Source: Paraphoma chrysanthemicola (lineage: Eukaryota > Ascomycota > Dothideomycetes > Pleosporales > Phaeosphaeriaceae). Taken from it: a DNA stretch of 64,000 nucleotides. Under the pieces are notes generated by a model that was not told the DNA's origin, did no database searches, and was given only the letters and a program-made list of their open reading frames with translations. The position numbers and the translations under genes were made by a program. Positions 55,137-64,000 of this stretch are shown in pieces. The first letter of the stretch is position 1, and each line of letters begins with the position of its first letter. The stretch spans positions 372,001 to 436,000 of the forward strand of contig JAGMWG010000005.1 of the NCBI GenBank assembly GCA_020744225.1. The letters run 5' to 3'.

Positions 55137-57140
55137 TTACCAGATGTCAATGATGTGCGTCTCCATCGGCCATGGCTTCGCATCCGCTCCACAGCAGCCA
55201 CAAGGAGCATACCTTGTAGCTTGGTAGAGATGGCAAGTGCCAACGAGAATGTAGTGGTCCTCTATTTTTCTCAAGACTACTGGCACATCTACTCCACCGA
55301 TGGTCCATATACTGTCGTCTTCTCGAGGGAAGCCTATCGCCTTATATCCAACGGACATCGTCGTTTGGTAAAGATCCTCATTGCGATTGTCGTCTCGAAC
55401 CTCTCCCCTCAGTGCGTTCAGAGCCTCCAGCAACCGCTGCTTTCTCTCTCTGCAGCGCGGTTCATCTACTTCTGTGCTTGTATCCCAGATGTCGGGGGCT
55501 ATGTGATCACCACAACCTACGCAGCGGACTGTTGACCTGGGAAGATAATCGAAGCCTTGAGGGCCGTTTGAAAGTTGCGGTCCAGCCAAAACAATAGTGT
55601 CAAGGTAGTGAGCGCGTGTTCGCAAAATCTTACAAGAGTGCCAATCATCCTCTGTCGGATGTACAAGATTCTTATCGTCGCTGAATTTGAAGACAGCGTA
55701 ACGAAAGTTGTGGCTTTGTTTGTATGACACGAATAGGCCCAGAAAATCTCCGTCGCATGCCCGGGAGCCGAATGATTGTGACAAATCTGACGCTATCTCC
55801 AAACACGCGGTGTGTTCCGACCTCATCACACTCCGCCAGCCAGCCGTGGACAATCCTGATCCCACGACTAAGCTGCTGTTCAGTATACCACTTTGAAGGA
55901 GTTCCTCAAAATGTTCGATCCTCTTGTCATCCTTTAGTTCATCAGGAAGGTACCACGTCTGTGACGTTGCTTGCATCTCAGATACCGAAAACTGTCCAGC
56001 CAGCGGGTCCGAAGCATTGTACGAGTACCAAGCGTCATAAGAGTCCCACGACACTACCCAAGATGGAACATCTTTGTCCGGGTTGCCTAACGTCGTGTGT
56101 TTCAAAATGTCCAGAGAATCGCGATTCTTCATGAGGTAGATTGACATGCGTGTGAAGACCTGGCCGGGAGTCATGGAGTAGTCCACTATGAAATTTTTGG
56201 CGACATCGTGCTGAACAAGTCCGAGCACAGCATACACTTTGTCCCTTGGATCCGTTGCAGAGCAACTGCGGCTTCGATGAAGCACATCCAGCAAATCTCG
56301 TCCCAGCTCGCTTCCTGGCTGCCAATGCAACAAACTTGGTGTGGGCGTCATAGTGCGAACGGCTGTTCTGAGTTGCCGCACCAAGTCTATCGTCGCAGTC
56401 GTCCATGGCAGAGTCTTGTTACCGACCACGAGAGTGACCAATTTCGCCAATGCAATTTCTTGTAATGCCCACACACGGCTGAAATAATGACGTCGCGAGA
56501 AAATCCGCACGTCTTGCTCTACGCCGCTGATATGTTCCCAAACATTCGATGGCGGTGTTCCCTTGAGATAGTCCAGCACTCGATTTGCATCCGCAGATTC
56601 GTGGCCTAGAAACATAAGGACCTGAGACGCGGTAGAGTAAATCATGCTCATGAAATTGACTTGATGACTTCGTTCTGAGTCGTCATTCTGATTGATAGCA
56701 ATTGCGTCGACCCAGAGCACACGATTACTTCCTTTAAGCCGTAAGTAGCGTAGAGCAGCCTCGCAGTTCTTCGTGATGGCAATGTTGGTACCAGACACTC
56801 GGTCTCGTATGGACTCTGATAACGAGCTGTCGCCGTCTTCGGTCGCCCATGTATATGACAGGGCTTCGTAAACGGGCTTGTCTGCAATTTTGACATGGAA
56901 AATATCACAAGTGAGCCGCTCGTATTGGTTCATGGCTGGGTGCAGCCGCAGGAGTCTGATTTCTTGGCCGCGCTCGTAGTTTAGACGGTTATAACGGTAC
57001 TTTAGAGGGGATGCGGACGTCTGCGAAGGGCTAGATTGTGAGGCATCATCGAGGTTAGCCTCGCCGCAAGCAAGGCAGTAAGTCAAGCCGTCAAATTCGC
57101 GGATGTCTTTATGGTTGCATGAGCTTATGGACGAGTTCAT
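55137..57140 (-). CDS. HET-domain protein, Cys/His N-terminus
   Basis: Intact single-exon HET protein of 667 aa. It opens with a compact Cys/His signature (CNHKDIREFDGLTYCLACGE), a likely zinc site. A leader RLNYERGQEIRLLRLHP follows, then the HET domain (about 91-250: YEALSYTWA, NRVLWVDAIAINQNDD, IYSTASQVLMFLG, YFSRVWALQEIALAK). Downstream are the family blocks CSATDPRDKVYAVLGL, IVDYSMTPGQVF and LRTRAHYLDTIVL. A Cys pair (RCVGCGD) and the closing module come next: SIWTIGGVDVPVVLR, ILVGTCHLYQA, a CGCCG knuckle and a final HIIDIW. Its partner at 61768-63732 has the same blocks in the same order, so the two are paralogues. Within the usual HICI motif, Cys is replaced by Ala (DAIAI). Confidence 0.88.
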   Translation of the reverse strand: MNSSISSCNHKDIREFDGLTYCLACGEANLDDASQSSPSQTSASPLKYRYNRLNYERGQEIRLLRLHPAMNQYERLTCDIFHVKIADKPVYEALSYTWATEDGDSSLSESIRDRVSGTNIAITKNCEAALRYLRLKGSNRVLWVDAIAINQNDDSERSHQVNFMSMIYSTASQVLMFLGHESADANRVLDYLKGTPPSNVWEHISGVEQDVRIFSRRHYFSRVWALQEIALAKLVTLVVGNKTLPWTTATIDLVRQLRTAVRTMTPTPSLLHWQPGSELGRDLLDVLHRSRSCSATDPRDKVYAVLGLVQHDVAKNFIVDYSMTPGQVFTRMSIYLMKNRDSLDILKHTTLGNPDKDVPSWVVSWDSYDAWYSYNASDPLAGQFSVSEMQATSQTWYLPDELKDDKRIEHFEELLQSGILNSSLVVGSGLSTAGWRSVMRSEHTACLEIASDLSQSFGSRACDGDFLGLFVSYKQSHNFRYAVFKFSDDKNLVHPTEDDWHSCKILRTRAHYLDTIVLAGPQLSNGPQGFDYLPRSTVRCVGCGDHIAPDIWDTSTEVDEPRCRERKQRLLEALNALRGEVRDDNRNEDLYQTTMSVGYKAIGFPREDDSIWTIGGVDVPVVLRKIEDHYILVGTCHLYQATRYAPCGCCGADAKPWPMETHIIDIW

Positions 57141-57550
57141 GGTGGTCGAGTTTTGGTCTCCCCAGCAAAAAATGGAAATAACAAGAAAGGGCTTTAAAAG
57201 ACGTCGTTTGCGAGGTAAGACTTTGTTTGGTAAAGGCTAAGGGATGCGAACGTGGCAGGGAAGGCTTCCATGGTGCAGGGATGTCTGATTGGAGAGAACC
57301 GAATGCACATCAAGAGGGGTCGATATGCAAGCGATCGGCTGAATACTGCATGTCAGACAACTTCGGTCCGCATTTATGCATTGCCTGAGTTTTGACCATC
57401 GACAAAACTGTCGTCGCGACCGCCGATTGCTCTGCGTGCATGGAAAGAATGGCCACAGTTCCAAAGTACTGGGACCCTTACGAGAACGAGTACGATTGTC
57501 TGGCATCGCGTCCAACACATACTCCGCTCCGTGGGCGTTCGTCCCATCAC
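57141..57550. other. Short intergenic region
   Basis: 410 bp between two minus-strand genes. It should contain the promoter of the HET gene to its left and the 3' UTR of the oxidase gene. Confidence 0.45.
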
Positions 57551-59049
57551 CTATCTACGGACAAGCAGGCTTGCATTTATATCCTCAAGACTTGCGCATC
57601 CGGCCAGACCAACAGTGACTTCGAATTCCGCAAGTAGGCTGTTCAGAACATGCCTCACACCCACTTCACCCTCATGCGCAAGGCCCCAAAGAATCGGACG
57701 TCCGAGCTGAACGAATTCCGCACCCAGTGCGAGGGCTTTGAAGCTACACACGTGGTCAACCGCGCTGACTTCCGAAAGACACAACTATCCAAAATTAGAA
57801 GAACTGTAGACTTACATGTCAGCCCCCGAACGGATGCCGCCATCGAATCCAATCGAAATTTTGCCCTTCACTGCCTCCACAATCGCAGGAAGAGTGTCGA
57901 GCGACCCAACCGCGCCATCAACCTGTCGACCACCATGCTGCGATCCATCAGCTGCAGAATGAACACTACGGCCATACTTTACTCACATTGCTTACAATCA
58001 CCCCATCTAACCCCCACTCCACCGCCAACTTCGCATCTTCCGCACTCTGCACTCCCTTCAGCACAATTGGCCCGTCCCAAACCTCTCTCAACTTCCACAA
58101 ATTCTCCCACACAGGACTTACGCCCCTCGACGTCGTAATCGTATGATACAACGCCGCCATTTGTTTCTGCTCCATCGTCGCATTCGGCGCTAAAGGATTG
58201 AAGCCGAGTTTCTCATGCGCGATTGGATCTTCGAGACCGATTTGCACGCCCACACCATTGATGAAGGGGAAGAATCCACGGTCGAGGTCGCGCGTACGCC
58301 ATCCGAGATCCCATGTGTCGACTGTGACAACGAGGACTTCATAACCATTCTCTTTCGCAGTGGTCAAATACGACCTGGTTAGATCGTCATCACTGGGCCA
58401 ATACAACTGATACCAGTGCGGATTTCCTTCGCCGTTCGATGCAGCAACGTCAGCGAAACCGGTACTACTTGCCGTACTCAGAGTGTAAGGAAGGCCGAGC
58501 TCGCCGAAGACTTTTGATGTGGCGAGTTCGCCGGAGGGGTGGAAGAGTGTTTGCACGCCGACAGGAGCCATGACGATGGGCGCGGGGAGAGTGCGGTTGA
58601 AGAGAGTGGTACTGAGATTGCGGGTGGGCTGGATGGGACGCATCACGCGAGGGAGAATGCGCCACTGTTGTGATTTTATTAGAGTGGTTTGTTTGAAGGT
58701 GATCGGGTCGCGAGAGGAGACTCACTTTATCGAAGGCGGCGCGATTCGCGTCAACGGTGGTTTCGAGTCCTGCACCTCCTGCTGCATAATCGTATGCCGC
58801 TGCTGGGAGACGTAGTTTCGCGGAGGCTTCGAGTCTATCGTAGTTCGTCGAAGCGATGGGTGTGGCATTATATAATGTATGGTTGATGTAGATCGCAGAG
58901 CCATACGATGAGTACCTTTCCGAGCCCGGAGCAGGATTGAGTACGGAGTTGATGAGTTCTTGAGCCGATTGAGCGGATACTAGGAAGATATTTGTGCTGC
59001 AAAAGGCGAGCTGCGTGAGTATAGTGTAAGGTTTCATGGTGGAAGCCAA
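57551..59049 (-). CDS. Secreted FMN-dependent alpha-hydroxyacid oxidase
   Basis: Member of the lactate/glycolate oxidase family, oxidising an L-2-hydroxyacid with release of peroxide or transfer to another acceptor. Exons 59049-58726, 58664-57987, 57937-57816 and 57743-57551 give 438 aa. Unusually it begins with a signal peptide (ILTQLAFCSTNIFLVSAQS), so an extracellular or vacuolar location is predicted. FMN-barrel marks follow in order: PAAAYDYAAGGAGLETT; APIVMAPVGVQTLFHPSGE; the YQLYWPSDD segment; VDTWDLGWRTRDLDRGF; GPIVLKGVQ with the FMN-contacting Lys; SNHGGRQVDG with the catalytic His, formed across intron 2; GFDGGIRSGAD with the FMN-phosphate loop; and LGRPILWGLAHEGEVGV. All catalytic motifs are present. 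No peroxisomal SKL-type end exists (LLVRR). Confidence 0.9.
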
Positions 59050-59639
59050 GTGGTGATGGAGAAGTGGAAGGGAAGAGACGGCTGGAAGTGTTAAAGCGAA
59101 TCGAGCAACTACAATGAGTACGATACTTATAGTCCTATCGAGAATTTTGATCCGTAAGTATTGCCGGTTTGAAAATCTTCAAAGTAAGCATGCTTATGAT
59201 GCCCAAGTTGCCGAATATACCGAAGTTGCCGGACAACATCATGGGCAACAACACCACAGCCCCAAGAGATACGCCATAGCCGCTACAGTATTCATTCTAA
59301 AAGTCCCTCAAAATTAAGCTCAGTGAGTGACAGTGAGACTAGTTGCCCAACAAAACACAAGAATGCATACATATGTAAGCAATTCTGTATGATCATTCAA
59401 GTCATCAAACGAAAGCAGTTTGGTGAGATTGAGCGCCACCCTCATCAGAATGCTTCTTGGTAGGGTATTTGTTCTGCGATTGTGAGGTCGCGAATTTTGA
59501 TCTGTAGGCTCACAGTTGCTTTTGGCCATGCTTTTGCAAGTTTAACTCGTTTGTTCCACTAGAATAGGTCTTACTACAACTGTACTTGACAAGACGCAGA
59601 GTACATGAGATACCCTTCGAATCGTTCTGAAGGGCAAAT
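59050..59639. other. Intergenic, no gene seen
   Basis: 590 bp, AT-rich, between two minus-strand genes. It should hold the oxidase promoter and the transcription-factor 3' UTR. Confidence 0.45.
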
Positions 59640-61341
59640 TTACCTCAGAGGCTGCCACGACAAGTCGTCGTTCGTATGCCAACTCCAGTCAGCAACAAAT
59701 TGGTTGACAAAAGCCAGACCCGTATCATCTCCCTCCTTCACACCTTGCTCGCCGAGCATCGCATCTTGAGCCGCTCTAAAGATGCCCCTCAGAATTGATG
59801 CAGCGGGATAGTAGGCCTCGAGAGCTGTCAAGAAATGCGAGTAGGTTACGAGTTTTTCTTTTGCTGAGTCGCTCGTTGCTGAGTCTCCGTCACCCGATAA
59901 GTGCAGATACGTAACCATGGCTGGGACCAAAAGCGGAATAACGACGGGCGCGACATATGCGGAGGTTTGATCATCCAGTAGATCTTGTATAATGATAGTA
60001 GAACGATCTGCGGCTTCCATGACAATGTTTTTCGAGCCACTTCTCCGACCCATTGCAACGATCGCCGCATTCTCATGGAGCTGGAAGTGGCGTTGCACAC
60101 GAGTGAGCAGACCTGAAGCGCCATATGTGCTTGACATACTCAGTCTGGCTTTGAATTTCTCGCTTTGCGAAGGCGCTAGCTTCTCCTTGGTCATCAGCTC
60201 GCGCAAGATGCCAGTAAGTGCGATTAAGGTCGTCCACGCATCGTTGAATTCCTTCGCCTCTTCTAAAGAGTATATCTCTTCACCATCAAGTACCACACCT
60301 ATATTAGAAGAGCTCAGGTCTTCAGGTAAGGCAGTTTTATTGTTCGAGGCTGATATGCGAAGTGGTCTTCCCATCCCAAAGGCCAACCAAACGTCGCGAT
60401 ACTCGCAGCAGTGCCATATGTCACGTCGCAGGGATCGCTGCATAGCAGTAGTTTGTGCGGCGACTGTTGTCGTGCTGCGGTGCAACCCTAGTGTCTGAGC
60501 AATGCCAATTGCAATGCTCGACCAGTACCACGATTGCTTTACATCTTCTCCGTCTTCGAACCAGAAGCTGAGTAGAAGCGCTGATTGCACCAAAACTATC
60601 TTATCCTTCTCCGGAGTAAGATCGAACAACAACTTCGCGCGCCTTGCGTACATCTTTTTGTAAGCTTTCTGTGGAGATGCAGGAACATAGCTGGCGCTGA
60701 TCGAAAACATGCTCCAGAGAAGCAGGAGATTGATCCCTTCGAGACCCTCGGCTGCGTAGTGTTGCAAGAACGCCACGGCATCAATGACCGGGAAGGTTGG
60801 GTGGACATATTGGAAGTACGCTTTTACAAGCTCTTTGCTGTTCTCAGGAAGTGTGAAGCAGCCTTTGATCTTTAGGTATTCGAGATCTTCTGGTGCCAGA
60901 GCTTCTTCAGCGCTTGCAGGAATGTGAAAGTATCGGTCGGCTGTTTTACTGACGGCGTTTAGAATGTCGCCATACCCAGTCTCTTCGATGAAAATGGGCG
61001 CAATACGCGAACTTGGTCGCGGAACGGCCGCTTCGACTATCTTGACGAGCTCGGGACGTGATATGTCTGGTCGTGGAGACAGGGATCTTTCGCTTTCGTC
61101 TCGTGATTCTTTGCTGATCGAACGCAACACTCTTTTACGTTCACTAAGACAAACACCTTAGCTCCGCGGATCTGCATTCAAAGTTGAAGGACACTCACGG
61201 ATATGGCTTCCTAATTCTGACATTACATTTTTGTCCAAGTTCGACACACTTTGAGCACGGACTACCCACGACGTCAAGGTCGCATCGCACCTTGTGCCCG
61301 TGGCAGAAGTCGCAAACCCTGACAGCACGTTTCCTCGACAT
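59640..61341 (-). CDS. Zn2Cys6 transcription factor
   Basis: Gal4-type regulator. Exons 61341-61199 and 61143-59640 give 548 aa. The binuclear cluster spans residues 10-39 with spacing C-x2-C-x6-C-x8-C-x2-C-x6-C, beginning VCDFCHGHKVRCD. The 55-nt intron (61144-61198) directly follows the cluster, a common position. The middle homology (fungal_trans) region runs from about 120 to 400: FQYVHPTFPVIDAVAFLQHY, SALLLSFWFEDGEDVKQSWY, AIGIAQTLGLHRS, DIWHCCEYRDVWLAFGMGRP. It ends WSWHTNDDLSW. An upstream in-frame ATG at 61458 would add 39 residues; 61341 places the cluster at the usual distance from the start. As the next gene upstream of the oxidase on the same strand, it is a candidate local regulator, but no binding sites were identified. 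Confidence 0.88.
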
Positions 61342-61767
61342 GCTTCGGTATATTCGGTTGTTCTGAGCACCCAAAGCCTCTTTATTGTGACGACAAATCT
61401 CATCACGGATGGCCCGGAGGTTGTTGGGGCGAAGTTCTGACGCGGCGGGAAGCCTCACGTAAGACCGGGTGGCTGATGATTGTGCGATCGTTGAAGAGTG
61501 GACCGAGTGTTGCGCACATCCGAAAAGGGAAGGAATGCAGCATTTGAGTTTTGCGCGTCTTTATTGGAGATGATAATTGCCTCTGGACTTTTCCACTCAC
61601 AACGGAGTTCCTTGCTACTCAATCGTGGCTCTGAAACAAGAACAATAACCAACACCCAGTTGTCATTAAATGTTCGTAAATTTGATATGGAGATAAAGTA
61701 TCTCCTACGCAAGAGACGTGAAGGGCGTGCCTAGTCGCAGCCAGAGCGTGGAGTCTGTTGCTTATCT
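61342..61767. other. Short intergenic region
   Basis: 426 bp holding the transcription-factor promoter and the 3' end of the HET gene to the right. An in-frame upstream ATG at 61458 may belong to the transcription-factor gene. Confidence 0.45.
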
Positions 61768-63732
61768 TTACCATATCTCGATGTACCTGGTTCTCATAGG
61801 CCAAGCTTGAGCGTCGCGTCCGCATCGAGAGCATGGAAATGGGAGAGTCGCGCCGTGTAAATAACACTCACCAATGAGCTTGTAGTGGTCATTGACCCGT
61901 CGAAGAAGAAACGGTACGTCTGAAGTTGCTAATAACCAGACCTCATATGTGTTCTCGCCGTCCCTCGGAAAACCGCCGAAAAACAAGAACGAATCTATTA
62001 CTGTCTTGCTGTTGAACAAGGCAGTCTGTCGAATGAAGCCTTTAGAATATGCGGTTTCGAACCTTTCCAGCCGCGCTCTAGCTTTCGAGCAACGCAGCTC
62101 GAACAGCTTTTGCTGTTTGCCAATTTCATCTGAACCCAGGTTTTGGCAACTGACATGATAGTTTTGATCAGTTGCAACACGATTCTGACGAGGCATATCA
62201 GGTGGACAAGATTCGCAGAGATTTTTGTGACCGAAGGCTCTCTTCTTCCCACCTGGCAAGGAAGGTAGGAGAGTGTCGAGGTAGTGAGCCCGCACAACAA
62301 GTCCGAAGGCTGTGGATGTCAACCGTCGGAGATAAAAAGAGCTAGGCGAGGCCTCCTTTTCGTGTATCCAAGACCCGGAACCCTGCTTCTCGTGGATGGC
62401 AAATTCTACCCTATCAACGGTAATGTTGAGGTAGGACTCAAGAAAACGTTCAGGTAACTCTGGATTTCCAAAAGAAGACCGCTGTGGTAGTGGGGTTTCA
62501 TACCAGGTCGATGCAAACTTCTGGATCTGCTTGGGGTTGAACATTGCAGGCAATAGTTCTACCTGTATTGGTGCAGCCCAGTCCGGAGCCCAACTTGGTA
62601 GTCCATAGGGAGCGACGTCTTGTCCTAAGGTGTACTTCAAGATCTGGAGGGACTTCATGTTTTGGATGTACAATATTGCGACTTTCGTAAAGAGATCCAG
62701 TGTGTTCATGGAATAGTCGACCGGTATGGCAGCTGAGAACTGTTTCTGGACGATTCCGAGCAAGGCAAAAACTTTGTCTCGGGGGTCTGTAGCGGCACAG
62801 GTCCTGCTCTTGTGCAAAGCTTCGAGAAGATCCTGCTCTCCTCCTACTATCTCGGGTTTCCAGGCAAGCACACCTGGTAAGATTTGGTCTTCTTCTCTGC
62901 ATAATTGAAGCATAGCATCCACCTCGTGCGCCATCCAGTGTACTGATTCATCGCCAAGTACGACAGTGACGCGACGTGCCAGAGCTATCTCTTGTATGAC
63001 CCACACTCGGCCCCAGTACGACATCTTGAGAAACGTTCTTAGGTCGCTATCACGAGCACCATATTGAGAGAAAATGAGTGGTTGTGGCTCGCCTCGGAGA
63101 TGCTTGATGACGCGATGAAATGATTTCCTCTGCTGACGATCTCCGGGACCAATGAATGCCAACACTTGCGAAGCCATCGAGTAGATCTTTGACATGACCT
63201 GTACTTGGTGGCTTTTCTCTTCTTCATTTTTCTGGTCAATACAGATAGCATCGATCCATAAATAGCGCGGAGCGTCTCGTTTTCGGAACTGTCGAAGTGC
63301 TGCTTCACAGTTGGCTGTGATTGGTATAGCTGTCCCACGGCAGTAAAGTTCCCCGGTAAAGGATGCATCGCCAGTGTGATCTTTCCAGGTGTATGACAAA
63401 GCTTCGTATTGCGGCTCATCCAAGAGGTTGACATGAATGATAGTGCAGACTAGTCTGTCCTGTTTCTGTCCTGCATAGAGAACAACGAGCCTTATTTCTT
63501 GACCAAGCTCGTAGCTAAGCCGCCGGTACCTGTACGGTACATTACTACAGATGTGATACTCCTGTTCTGACTCTGGCAGGTCCTCACAAATAGCCTCACC
63601 GCATGATAGGCAGCAGCGCAATCCGTCGAGTTTTCGTATGTCCGAATGCTGGCAAGGCATCGGTGCAATGTAGTCGTCGATCCACTGGACGAGATGTGGC
63701 AGTGGTAGACGATGACGTGAAGTCGACACCAA
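61768..63732 (-). CDS. HET-domain protein, Cys/His N-terminus (paralogue)
   Basis: Intact single-exon HET protein of 654 aa, closely matching the gene at 55137-57140 in block order. Its N-terminal signature is CQHSDIRKLDGLRCCLSCGE. The leader is RLSYELGQEIRLVVLY and the HET core is YEALSYTWK, YLWIDAICIDQKNEEE, IYSMASQVLAFIG and YWGRVWVIQEIALAR. Then come CAATDPRDKVFALLGI, PVDYSMNTLDLF, LVVRAHYLDTLLPSL and a Cys pair (NLCESCPPD). The closing module is YEVWLLATSDVPFLLRR, KLIGECYLHGA, a CSRCG knuckle and a final YIEIW. Unlike its partner it keeps the canonical Cys of DAICI. The first ATG (63732) precedes a second at 63660 (MPCQHSDIRKL) that would align better with the partner's start; either is possible. 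Confidence 0.88.
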   Translation of the reverse strand: MVSTSRHRLPLPHLVQWIDDYIAPMPCQHSDIRKLDGLRCCLSCGEAICEDLPESEQEYHICSNVPYRYRRLSYELGQEIRLVVLYAGQKQDRLVCTIIHVNLLDEPQYEALSYTWKDHTGDASFTGELYCRGTAIPITANCEAALRQFRKRDAPRYLWIDAICIDQKNEEEKSHQVQVMSKIYSMASQVLAFIGPGDRQQRKSFHRVIKHLRGEPQPLIFSQYGARDSDLRTFLKMSYWGRVWVIQEIALARRVTVVLGDESVHWMAHEVDAMLQLCREEDQILPGVLAWKPEIVGGEQDLLEALHKSRTCAATDPRDKVFALLGIVQKQFSAAIPVDYSMNTLDLFTKVAILYIQNMKSLQILKYTLGQDVAPYGLPSWAPDWAAPIQVELLPAMFNPKQIQKFASTWYETPLPQRSSFGNPELPERFLESYLNITVDRVEFAIHEKQGSGSWIHEKEASPSSFYLRRLTSTAFGLVVRAHYLDTLLPSLPGGKKRAFGHKNLCESCPPDMPRQNRVATDQNYHVSCQNLGSDEIGKQQKLFELRCSKARARLERFETAYSKGFIRQTALFNSKTVIDSFLFFGGFPRDGENTYEVWLLATSDVPFLLRRVNDHYKLIGECYLHGATLPFPCSRCGRDAQAWPMRTRYIEIW

Positions 63733-64000
63733 CTTAGGTTTGCGCCTGATAAAAAAGAGGAAGTAGCTAGCGCTGTCTCCTCGATCACCATGGAAGATGA
63801 AATAAATATGTCTGTACTGTACACCCGCGAGGCTGTCGGGTAATCTGCGTGCCCCGCTTTCTGCCGGTGAAGGCTCTCACTTCAACATTTGCAAGGCTGA
63901 ACTGCACGCATGAGCTGACGGTAGCAGATACTTACTTCTCGCATTGGAGATGAGAAAAGTCCTCAAATCTTTATTCGTTGCACCTATCAAGTTTGTTGGC
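63733..64000. other. Right edge, upstream of HET gene
   Basis: 268 bp at the window edge containing the promoter of the minus-strand HET gene. No further gene can be supported from what is visible. Confidence 0.4.

Noticed and set aside
1..64000. tRNA, rRNA, CRISPR or intact transposon genes
   Set aside because: No cloverleaf-like A/B boxes, rRNA sequence, direct-repeat arrays, or transposase or reverse-transcriptase motifs were recognised by eye; tRNAscan-SE and RepeatMasker would be decisive.

Overview
The window is nuclear DNA of a filamentous ascomycete (Pezizomycotina). The evidence is short introns (about 44-150 nt) with GT-AG ends, long non-overlapping genes on both strands, and many typical families: MFS, HET, Clr5-ankyrin, Zn2Cys6 and small secreted cysteine-rich proteins. 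A Dothideomycete is my guess; the sequence alone does not settle the class. I rebuilt the exons by hand from splice sites and reading-frame continuity. All functions are inferred from motifs and remembered families; no database search was run.

Layout. 0-14.3 kb: an MFS transporter, an ALDH3-like protein without its catalytic residues, a 117-aa hypothetical protein, a flavin monooxygenase fused to an acetoacetate-decarboxylase-like domain, a single-pass membrane protein, a proline-rich protein, mitochondrial ribosomal protein uS8m, and a secreted cysteine-containing protein. 14.3-24.7 kb: a gene-poor stretch dominated by predicted secreted proteins. It holds two distantly similar proteins transcribed towards each other and one modular cysteine-rich protein. 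24.7-33.0 kb: a PA-TM-RING ubiquitin ligase, an orthodox aquaporin and a secreted SGNH/GDSL hydrolase. 33.5-42.4 kb: a compact housekeeping block of Cdh1/fizzy-related, aspartyl aminopeptidase, Pho13-type phosphatase, DNA primase large subunit and a small secreted SRPBCC-fold protein.

43.3-63.8 kb: an accessory region rich in putative non-self-recognition genes. It has a HET-domain protein with a Cys-rich N-terminus, a 1200-aa Clr5-ankyrin protein carrying 23 consecutive glutamates, a small membrane ORF and a truncated HET relic. Two further HET proteins of one subfamily follow, sharing a Cys/His N-terminal signature. A secreted FMN-dependent alpha-hydroxyacid oxidase and a Zn2Cys6 transcription factor sit between those two.

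No tRNA, rRNA, intact transposon or CRISPR array was recognised. The most notable items are the HET/Clr5-ankyrin cluster, the pseudo-ALDH, the monooxygenase-decarboxylase fusion and the pair of convergent secreted proteins.
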